A stretch of DNA of 6,562 bases from Bacteriovorax stolpii (GTDB lineage: Bacteria; Bdellovibrionota; Bacteriovoracia; Bacteriovoracales; Bacteriovoracaceae). Position 1 is the first letter of the stretch, and each line of letters opens with the position of its first letter. A program made the position numbers and the translations under genes. The notes under the pieces are model-generated. The model saw only the letters and a list, made by a program, of their open reading frames with translations, was not told where the DNA came from and did no database searches. Below are positions 1 to 5,002 of this stretch, one piece after another. The stretch is taken from NCBI GenBank assembly GCA_945890905.1, contig CAMDDI010000189.1, positions 1 through 6,562 on the forward strand, given 5' to 3'.

Positions 1-104
1 GAATCTCCAAGGGAGCTACCAAGCTGAGGAAGTTTCTTGCCACCGAAGAAGAGAACTACGATTACAAGAATCACCAATAATTCGCTAAATCCTAAACCCA
101 TCAT
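1..104 (-). CDS. tatA: TatA/E-family twin-arginine translocase subunit (5' part only)
   Basis: This is the N-terminal 34 codons of a TatA-family protein; the rest lies beyond the window edge. TatA oligomerises in the inner membrane and forms the passage for folded proteins carrying twin-arginine signals. The visible protein starts MMGLGFSELLVILVIVVLFF, a short N-terminal membrane helix with a polar Glu8, as many TatA/B proteins have. A Phe-Gly hinge (F20, G21) and the start of the amphipathic helix (GKKLPQLGSSLG) follow, matching the family's FGxxKLPxLGxxLG pattern. The start is the first of two tandem ATGs (104-102 and 101-99), 6 bases after an AAGGAA Shine-Dalgarno. It lies 29 bases downstream of queF on the same strand, so the two are probably co-transcribed. 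TatA versus TatE or TatB cannot be settled from this fragment, but LPQLG favours TatA. No tatB or tatC is visible. Confidence 0.88.
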   Translation of the reverse strand, partial: MMGLGFSELLVILVIVVLFFGGKKLPQLGSSLGD

Positions 105-110
105 ATTCAA

Positions 111-116
111 TTCCTT
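111..116 (-). promoter_or_regulatory. Shine-Dalgarno of tatA
   Basis: AAGGAA on the minus strand, 6 bases before the first ATG of tatA. It sits in the 29-base gap after the queF stop codon and supports independent translation initiation of tatA within a shared transcript. Confidence 0.7.
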
Positions 117-133
117 GTTTTGCTCTTAACTTA

Positions 134-658
134 CTAATAAAGACGAGAGAGATCCATCCCATACTTGCCCGGAGTGTAATGGGCCATACGGATCTTTTTA
201 AGCTCTTCACCCGCTTTAGAGCCATTACTCATTGAAGCATACGGGAAAATTGCAATCCCGCCACGAGGAGTGAAATCTCCCATGACTTCGATATACTTAG
301 GCTTCATAAGCTTAAAGAGATCCTTACAGATCTTCTGAACGCAATCTTCGTGGAAGTCCCCGTGATTTCTGAAACTGAATAAATAAATCTTTAATGATTT
401 TGATTCCACCATCTCTTTGTCGGCAATGTAGTTGATAAAGATTTTGGCGAAATCTGGCTGACCAGTTTTAGGGCATAAGGAAGTAAACTCAGTACAAATA
501 AATGAAGTCCAGGCATCGTTATCTGGGTTTTTATTCGGAAATTTCTCAAGCACCTTAGGGGAGTAAGTTTCAGGGTATTCAGTCTTGGTATTGCCAAGGA
601 GTGTCACGCCTGCCAATTCCTTATTTTTCCGACCTTCAGAGATATTTTTTTTCGCCAT
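134..658 (-). CDS. queF: NADPH-dependent 7-cyano-7-deazaguanine (preQ0) reductase QueF
   Basis: QueF reduces the nitrile of preQ0 to the aminomethyl of preQ1 using two NADPH, the last free-base step before insertion into tRNA on the way to queuosine; it is cytosolic. The protein is 174 aa, the size of the short single-domain (YkvM-type) class. The active site is intact: the FTSLCPKTGQPDFA segment carries the nucleophile Cys62 and Asp69. The QueF signature ESKSLKIY lies at 85-92, and FHE at 102-104 supplies the substrate-binding His103 and Glu104. The ATG at 658 is chosen because AAGGG lies 8 bases upstream. An in-frame GTG at 667 would add three residues but overlaps that Shine-Dalgarno, so it is less likely. 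No other queuosine gene is adjacent. tatA follows on the same strand, and a haem/transport gene is divergent. I see no preQ1 riboswitch in the short leader. Confidence 0.96.
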   Translation of the reverse strand: MAKKNISEGRKNKELAGVTLLGNTKTEYPETYSPKVLEKFPNKNPDNDAWTSFICTEFTSLCPKTGQPDFAKIFINYIADKEMVESKSLKIYLFSFRNHGDFHEDCVQKICKDLFKLMKPKYIEVMGDFTPRGGIAIFPYASMSNGSKAGEELKKIRMAHYTPGKYGMDLSRLY

Positions 659-666
659 GGTTTTCA

Positions 667-671
667 CCCTT
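667..671 (-). promoter_or_regulatory. Shine-Dalgarno deciding the queF start
   Basis: AAGGG on the minus strand, 8 bases before the ATG at 658. It overlaps the alternative GTG start at 667-665 and so favours the ATG as the true start. Confidence 0.6.
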
Positions 672-680
672 GTTCAAGCT

Positions 681-709
681 TTGATTCTAGTCATTTAGCT
701 TTCTATATG
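681..709 (+). promoter_or_regulatory. Candidate sigma-70-type promoter for the ferrochelatase-MFS gene
   Basis: TTGATT (681-686) and TATATG (704-709) lie 17 bases apart, each matching four of six consensus positions. The -10-like hexamer covers the upstream ATG at 707, so if it is used that ATG cannot be the translation start. Initiation at 755 would then have a leader of roughly 40 bases. The match is modest. Confidence 0.27.
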
Positions 710-713
710 CCAA
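684..713 (-). promoter_or_regulatory. Candidate sigma-70-type promoter for queF-tatA
   Basis: On the minus strand a -35-like TTGGCA (713-708) and a -10-like TAGAAT (689-684) are separated by 18 bases. Each matches the consensus at five of six positions. Predicted transcription would start near 677, giving a leader of about 19 bases that carries the Shine-Dalgarno. The site was identified by eye only. It overlaps a candidate promoter for the divergent gene almost completely. Confidence 0.35.
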
Positions 714-754
714 AAAGAGAAGACTCTCAACACTTATCCATGAATGGTAGAAAT

Positions 755-3151
755 ATGACCGAAAAAACCAAAGTTATCCTGGGCCAGCTCGGCTCGCCTA
801 AGTCCACCAAAGTCTCAGATGTTAGACATTATCTGAGAGAGTTTTTGGGGGATAAGCGGGTGGTTGATATCAATCCATTTCTTTGGAAAATCATCTTAAA
901 TTGTTTTGTTCTGCCTTTTCGTCCTAAAAAATCGGCCCAGGCCTACGCTAGAATCCTTCAGGCAGATGGTTTTCCGTTGGTCACTAATACCATCAAGGTG
1001 GCCAATGCCTTAAGGCCTAAACTTGATTCTAATTTAGAACTCAATCATGCATTTTTATTATCCACTCCACGCATAGGAGAGGTTTTAAGTGATTGGGATA
1101 AGGAAGACCCATTTGAGCGCGCCACCAAAGTTTTAGTGCTGCCTCAGTTTCCTCAATACGCAGAGAGTACTATTGGCGCGGTGGTGGATGTTCTTGGGGG
1201 AGAGTTAGGAAAGAGAGTGAATCTTCCAAGCTTCACCGTCGTAAATTCTTATCACCGCTCACACGCATTTATTGATAACTCAGTTAGAAAAATTAAAGAG
1301 TCTCTGGCCGCTCATCCCGATATGCAGGAAATTGTGATTTCGTTTCACGGCATTCCTTTGCGCCGGGTACTTCAGAAAAAAGATCTCTATCTTTTGCACT
1401 GTCTTGAGACTTATGAGCTCATCATTCAAAATCTAAAATCTCCCATTCCGGTCTCTATGACGTTTCAGTCTCGCTTTGGATCTGAAGTGTGGCTTGGGCC
1501 TTATACCGATGTCACGGTTACAAATAAGATTAAGGGTGGAGTAAAAAAAATCGGTGTTTATTGTCCAAGTTTTGTAGTGGACTGTTTAGAAACCACTGAC
1601 GAGATTGGAAATGAGTTGGGTCATGAGGTGAAAGATCTGGGTGGAAGCCTGGTGCATATTCCTTGCGTGAATATTGATCCAGAATGGATCAATGACTACA
1701 GTCATTTTATCAATGTCTACGCTAACGGCAGTGAAGAAGATCGTCAGAAATTATTTTATCAAATTGAAAGCAAAGAAAGGTATAAGACAGTGATCAAAGA
1801 ACAAGAAAAAAATGCTCCAAGTGCCATGCCAGCTGAATCTAAAAAAGTTTTAAAGCTGATGTTCCTTACGATGTTTATGGACTTGGTTGGCTTCTCGATC
1901 ATCTTCCCGATGTTTCCGGCCATGGCAAAATATTATCTCAGTGTGGATTCAGAGAACTTCTTCTTAAAACACATGATGGGTCTTATTTCCAATCTTCAAA
2001 CAATTTCTCTGAATACTGATGGCACTCCTCAGATGAGTACCATTGTTCTTTTCGGTGGACTCCTTGGTGCACTGTATTCTCTGCTGCAATTTATCGCTGC
2101 TCCACTTTGGGGAGCAATCTCAGATCGTATTGGACGCCGGCCAGTTCTTTTGATCTCTGTCTTTGGTCTCTTTATCAGTTATGTAATTTGGTTTCTTTCA
2201 GGTTCATTTACCCTTTTAATAGTTGCCCGTCTGGTGGGAGGACTTATGTCAGGGAACTTATCCATCGCTTCGGCAGTGGTGAGTGATGTGACTGATGATA
2301 AAAATCGTTCCAAGGGTATGGCCGTCATCGGCATTGCTTTTGCTCTAGGATTTGTTTTTGGTCCGGCCTTAGGCGGAATTCTTTCGATGTATAATCCCAT
2401 TGCTGCTCATCCAGAGTGGCAAGTTTACGGCATCAATCCTTTCTCATCCCCAGCTCTACTGGCAGCTATATTGAGCTTTATTAATTTCTTCACCATCTGG
2501 CGCTCATTTCCAGAAACTTTGAAGAAGGGCAATGGGCCTCACATGGTTCGAAGTATGAATCCCTTTAAACTCTTTAAACCTCTTCCCATGCCCGGAGTGA
2601 ATACGACCAATATTGCGTACTTCTTTTTTATCACGGCCTTTTCGGGAATGGAGTTTACCCTGACATTTCTTGCAGTGGAGAGATTGGGCTATACTTCAAT
2701 GGATAATGCCTACATGTTTATTTTTATTGGTTTTATCATCGGTATGGTTCAAGGTGGCTATGTTCGTCGTAAGGCCCACCAAGTAGGTGAGCGCAAGATG
2801 AGCTTTCAGGGCCTTCTCGCCATCATTCCAGGCCTCATTCTCCTGGCCTTTGCTCACGCTGCCTGGATGTTGTATGCGGGATTATTTTTCTTGGCACTAG
2901 GTTCGGCCATGATCATTCCTTGTCTCACATCTCTGGCGTCTTTTTATTCGCCCAAACATATGCAGGGCCAGAGCTTAGGCATCTTTAGATCTCTTGGTGC
3001 CCTGGGGAGAGTGATAGGTCCAGTCTATGCCTCACTTGTGTATTGGAAATTTGGTTCGGTGAATGCATATCTGATTGGTGCGTGCTTATTGATATTGCCG
3101 GCCATCTTAGTGAAGCGTCTTCCGGCACCACCAACAAATGAAGTGGCCTAA
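755..3151 (+). CDS. Ferrochelatase fused to a 12-TM MFS (DHA1/Tet-like) transporter
   Basis: One uninterrupted frame encodes two complete proteins. Residues 1-350 are a ferrochelatase, which inserts Fe2+ into protoporphyrin IX. Seen: LGSP at 12-15, FLGDKRVVD at 30-38, VLPQFPQYAEST at 128-139, SFHGIP with catalytic His198, TFQSRFG...WLGPYTD at 236-252, and DCLET with catalytic Glu279. After a charged/Ala-Pro linker (about 349-364) comes an MFS transporter of about 12 helices. It has the Tet/DHA1 helix-1 motif (Asp376, Gly379, Pro385, Pro388), motif A (SDRIGRRP, 456-463) and motif C in helix 5 (GFVFGPALGG, 532-541). The enzyme half would sit in the cytosol. The MFS substrate is unknown; haem or porphyrin is only an inference. 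The frame is open from an ATG at 707. I prefer 755 because 707 has no Shine-Dalgarno and overlaps a possible -10, while 755 matches the usual ferrochelatase N-terminus and has a weak GGTAG upstream. The porphyrin loop after SFHGIP is atypical. The gene converges on the M14 peptidase with a 4-base overlap. Confidence 0.9.
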   Translation: MTEKTKVILGQLGSPKSTKVSDVRHYLREFLGDKRVVDINPFLWKIILNCFVLPFRPKKSAQAYARILQADGFPLVTNTIKVANALRPKLDSNLELNHAFLLSTPRIGEVLSDWDKEDPFERATKVLVLPQFPQYAESTIGAVVDVLGGELGKRVNLPSFTVVNSYHRSHAFIDNSVRKIKESLAAHPDMQEIVISFHGIPLRRVLQKKDLYLLHCLETYELIIQNLKSPIPVSMTFQSRFGSEVWLGPYTDVTVTNKIKGGVKKIGVYCPSFVVDCLETTDEIGNELGHEVKDLGGSLVHIPCVNIDPEWINDYSHFINVYANGSEEDRQKLFYQIESKERYKTVIKEQEKNAPSAMPAESKKVLKLMFLTMFMDLVGFSIIFPMFPAMAKYYLSVDSENFFLKHMMGLISNLQTISLNTDGTPQMSTIVLFGGLLGALYSLLQFIAAPLWGAISDRIGRRPVLLISVFGLFISYVIWFLSGSFTLLIVARLVGGLMSGNLSIASAVVSDVTDDKNRSKGMAVIGIAFALGFVFGPALGGILSMYNPIAAHPEWQVYGINPFSSPALLAAILSFINFFTIWRSFPETLKKGNGPHMVRSMNPFKLFKPLPMPGVNTTNIAYFFFITAFSGMEFTLTFLAVERLGYTSMDNAYMFIFIGFIIGMVQGGYVRRKAHQVGERKMSFQGLLAIIPGLILLAFAHAAWMLYAGLFFLALGSAMIIPCLTSLASFYSPKHMQGQSLGIFRSLGALGRVIGPVYASLVYWKFGSVNAYLIGACLLILPAILVKRLPAPPTNEVA

Positions 3152-3175
3152 TCAACAGGTGGCTTCATTCGGTGG
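3128..3175. repeat. Imperfect inverted repeat across two convergent stop codons
   Basis: CCACC (3128-3132) and AATGAAG (3137-3143) are complementary to GGTGG (3171-3175) and CTTCATT (3163-3169). The bulges are 4 bases on the left and 1 on the right, with a loop of 19 bases containing a further CCT/AGG pairing. Both stop codons (TAA at 3149-3151 on plus, TAG at 3150-3148 on minus) lie in the loop. No T-tract follows on either strand, so it is not a classical intrinsic terminator. It could still form a hairpin at the 3' end of both transcripts. Confidence 0.45.
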
Positions 3176-4086
3176 ACGATGGCAAAATCCATAGCATCTT
3201 TAAAAGTCAGCCAGAACTTATCAGTCTCTAGATAATTTGTATTAGGTAACTCGAGTGTATAAACCGGAATGCGATTTTCCTTTCCGGCCCAGTTACCTAG
3301 GCTTCCAGGGAACACTGGATAGTTTGATATTTTATAGCCACTAGATTTTTCACTCATCTGCTTTAATAGCACTTCAGCTGAGCGGCCTTCTTCAGCAGTT
3401 AACGACGGCCCATCATAATCAAGAAGAGTGAGGGGAGCATGAACGGTGATTATTTTATTGGGCTTATAGCGTTTAATCAGGTTCATCTGAAAAATCGTTT
3501 CTTGCTCTGATGCTGCCCGAGGACCCGGAAATTTTCTTTTATCTTTTTTATAACTTATCTTCCAGCGTCTATGGGCCTCTTTAGTCCAGTCAGTAGTAGG
3601 GAAGTTTCGGTTTACATCTACACCGCGCCCATTAGTGCGGGTAGGAACGCTTTTAAAAAATGAATCAGGTGCTACCAATGGGGCCACGACGACAAATTTT
3701 CCTTCAAAGTTTTTGTTCTTAAAATCTTTCATTAGATCCCAGCAAAATTTCACGGGTGTAATTTCATCGCCATGAACTCCACAAAGAATCAAAGTGGTAT
3801 TGTCATTTGAGGCTTTGGATTCATCACCGAAGGTAGTCCAAATAAGTGGAGTTCCTACATCAGAATTTCGGACATGATTCCAAGAATAAAGATCACAATC
3901 TGGTGGTCCCCATTTGTATTGTTCAAATTTGATTTTGAGATTGTCACAGTATTTACTTATAGGTTCAGTGAGTTTGGTTATCACTGCTGGAGCAGGTGGT
4001 GCTGGCACAGGGGTATCGTCGCCCCATGCAAATGAACAGAGTCCAATGGTCAAAAATAAAATTCGAAGTGCAAACATAGGTAACAT
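3148..4086 (-). CDS. Exported M14 zinc carboxypeptidase, MpaA-like murein peptide amidase
   Basis: A 312-aa metallo-peptidase of the M14 (carboxypeptidase A-like) fold. Catalytic elements in order: GVHGDE with zinc ligands His105 and Glu108; GVDVNRNFP with substrate-carboxylate residues Asn159 and Arg160; TVHAPL with third zinc ligand His216; and TLELP with general base Glu279. The GPRAASEQET segment (188-197) resembles the murein tripeptide amidase MpaA, which cleaves the gamma-D-Glu-diaminopimelate bond. Unlike cytoplasmic E. coli MpaA, this protein has a signal peptide: a hydrophobic stretch at residues 9-20 after Arg8, probably cleaved after AWG (22), then a Pro/Ala-rich linker (25-34). 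It is therefore predicted to act in the periplasm or outside the cell. The Cys at 17 lacks a good lipobox. No Shine-Dalgarno precedes the ATG at 4086 or the next one at 4077, and a candidate -10 would make 4077 leaderless. The exact substrate is an inference. Confidence 0.88.
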   Translation of the reverse strand: MLPMFALRILFLTIGLCSFAWGDDTPVPAPPAPAVITKLTEPISKYCDNLKIKFEQYKWGPPDCDLYSWNHVRNSDVGTPLIWTTFGDESKASNDNTTLILCGVHGDEITPVKFCWDLMKDFKNKNFEGKFVVVAPLVAPDSFFKSVPTRTNGRGVDVNRNFPTTDWTKEAHRRWKISYKKDKRKFPGPRAASEQETIFQMNLIKRYKPNKIITVHAPLTLLDYDGPSLTAEEGRSAEVLLKQMSEKSSGYKISNYPVFPGSLGNWAGKENRIPVYTLELPNTNYLETDKFWLTFKDAMDFAIVHRMKPPVD

Positions 4087-4108
4087 TTTAAAGAAGAATG
4101 GCTAAACT
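4080..4108 (+). promoter_or_regulatory. Candidate leaderless promoter of the ATP-grasp gene
   Basis: GTAACA (4080-4085) and TAAACT (4103-4108) are spaced by 17 bases, with four of six consensus matches each. Six bases separate the -10 from the ATG at 4115, so transcription would begin at or next to the start codon. The absence of a Shine-Dalgarno before 4115 fits this. The match is weak in sequence terms. Confidence 0.27.
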
Positions 4109-4113
4109 GTCTT
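4085..4113 (-). promoter_or_regulatory. Candidate promoter of the M14 peptidase gene
   Basis: On the minus strand AAGACA (4113-4108) and TAAAAT (4090-4085) are separated by 17 bases, matching four and five of six consensus positions. Seven bases separate the -10 from the second in-frame ATG (4077-4075). Use of this promoter would give a leaderless or nearly leaderless message starting at that Met, which still leaves a full signal peptide. Confidence 0.3.
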
Positions 4114-4114
4114 T

Positions 4115-4912
4115 ATGAATAAGCTCTGCGTAGTCGCAAAAAGCCAGAATACCTACTTCATCAAAAGACTGACTCAAGAGGTCGGAGAAAGTAATTTAGT
4201 TTTCTTTAATCCTTGGTCTGAAGACTTAATACCTCAAGCTGATAAATATCTGGTCCGGACCACGGGCATTTATTTTGATGATCGCGATCTAGAAATTTTA
4301 AAATGCACTAAAAAGATAATAATTAATCCCATAGAGTGTTTAAAAATTTTTCGCGAAAAAAATCTTCAATACCACTTTTTTAAAACTCACAAGCTGCCTC
4401 ATCTGCCTTGGCTTTACTTAAAAAATTCGCAGCTGACTGACGCCCTTGAATTTCTCTCAAAGCATCAAGTCGGCTTAATTAAGCCTAATCGTGGACAAGG
4501 AGGCTGGGGAATTCGGACTTTATCACAGGCAGATTTTCCAACCTGGTGGCATGAGCAGCAGAAAAAAAATGATCTCGACTATCTTCTTCAGCCCTATATT
4601 CAAAATGCCGTTGAGTTGCGAATTTTTTTTGCGGCAGATAAGAAAATTTGTCTTAAGCGAAGTGCGCTCGACTCTGTAGCGGCCAATTTTCAGCAGCACG
4701 GCTTGGCCCAATTAACAGAGATTCCAACATCTCTAGTTCCCACTTTAGAGATGTTGATTTCTGCAAGTGGGGCAATCTATGGGGCGATTGATCTCTTGAT
4801 GTGGCAGAGTAATGTCGCAATTTTGGAACTCAATACGGTGCCTGGAATTGAGCAATTAGAACTGGTGAGTGGTCAAAATATTGTGGGAGAGTTTTTAAGT
4901 CCCCTAATCTAA
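4115..4912 (+). CDS. RimK-like ATP-grasp ligase, substrate unknown
   Basis: A 265-aa ATP-grasp protein. Enzymes of this fold activate a carboxylate as acyl-phosphate and join it to an amine; RimK and glutathione synthase are relatives. Seen: IKPNRGQGGWGI (122-133) with ATP-contacting Lys123 and the glycine-rich loop; LLQPYI (157-162), the adenine hinge; ELRIFF (167-172); KRSA (181-184) with Asn191 in the place of the RimK KR...N segment; AIDLL with Asp226; and ILELNTVPGIEQLE (236-248) with metal-binding Glu238 and Asn240. The core appears catalytically complete. The N-terminal part (1-85) is short and not recognisable, and the protein is somewhat shorter than E. coli RimK (300 aa). It has no signal peptide, so it is cytosolic. 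It is divergent from the M14 peptidase with 28 bases between starts. No Shine-Dalgarno is visible. I would not name a substrate. Confidence 0.85.
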   Translation: MNKLCVVAKSQNTYFIKRLTQEVGESNLVFFNPWSEDLIPQADKYLVRTTGIYFDDRDLEILKCTKKIIINPIECLKIFREKNLQYHFFKTHKLPHLPWLYLKNSQLTDALEFLSKHQVGLIKPNRGQGGWGIRTLSQADFPTWWHEQQKKNDLDYLLQPYIQNAVELRIFFAADKKICLKRSALDSVAANFQQHGLAQLTEIPTSLVPTLEMLISASGAIYGAIDLLMWQSNVAILELNTVPGIEQLELVSGQNIVGEFLSPLI

Positions 4913-4939
4913 AGTGCCAAGTATAATTGTCAGCTGGGT

Positions 4940-4967
4940 TAAAGTTTTTGGCAAAAGTCTCCGACTA
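4940..4967 (+). promoter_or_regulatory. Candidate sigma-28 (FliA)-type promoter
   Basis: TAAAGTTT (4940-4947) is identical to the enterobacterial sigma-28 -35 box. After 12 bases, TCCGACTA (4960-4967) keeps the CCGA core of the GCCGATAA -10 box. The usual spacing is 11, so the site is one base long. Predicted transcription would start near 4975, about 28 bases before the ATG. A motility-sigma promoter would suit a PilZ protein, but the call rests on motif resemblance alone. Confidence 0.4.
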
Positions 4968-4987
4968 GGACATGAGATATAGTCCTT

Positions 4988-4994
4988 AAAGGAG
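4988..4994 (+). promoter_or_regulatory. Shine-Dalgarno of the PilZ-GAF-AAA+ gene
   Basis: AAAGGAG lies 8 bases before the ATG at 5003. It is the strongest ribosome-binding site in the window and fixes the start of this gene. Confidence 0.8.
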
Positions 4995-5002
4995 CAGCTT
5001 TT

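Larger units (their letters stand above)
4913..5002 (+). other. Intergenic region upstream of the PilZ-GAF-AAA+ gene
   Basis: Ninety bases without a gene. They contain a perfect TATAAT (4922-4927) with no matching -35, a TGCCAA/TTGGCA inverted pair (4915-4920 and 4948-4953) around a 27-base loop, a sigma-28-like promoter candidate and a strong Shine-Dalgarno. No T-tract terminator for the ATP-grasp gene is visible. Confidence 0.6.

Noticed and set aside
391..597. 68-codon minus-strand frame inside queF
   Set aside because: It is in another frame on the same strand as queF, which has all its catalytic motifs across this interval.
659..720. preQ1 riboswitch in front of queF
   Set aside because: The predicted leader is only about 19 bases, and neither the preQ1-I stem-loop nor its A-rich tail is recognisable.
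1799..1850. Ferrochelatase and MFS as two separate genes joined by an error
   Set aside because: No stop, Shine-Dalgarno or convincing internal start lies at the junction, and the frame reads smoothly through a plausible linker. A sequencing error cannot be fully excluded from one sequence.
2179..2400. 73-codon minus-strand frame inside the MFS half
   Set aside because: It is antisense to conserved MFS helices 3-5; the openness comes from the codon composition of the real gene.
3914..4105. 63-codon plus-strand frame antisense to the M14 signal peptide region
   Set aside because: It is opposite a well-supported gene, has no Shine-Dalgarno and resembles no known family.
4491..4711. Short frames on both strands within the ATP-grasp gene
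   Set aside because: They overlap the conserved ATP-binding core of the real gene and have no start signals of their own.
4915..4953. TGCCAA/TTGGCA inverted pair after the ATP-grasp stop, as a possible terminator
   Set aside because: Six-base arms around a 27-base loop with no T-tract; too weak for an intrinsic terminator, and the right arm lies inside the sigma-28-like spacer.
4948..4966. Sigma-54 promoter (TGGC at -24) upstream of the PilZ gene
   Set aside because: TTGGCA is present, but the GC of the -12 element is absent at the required spacing (TCCG is found there).
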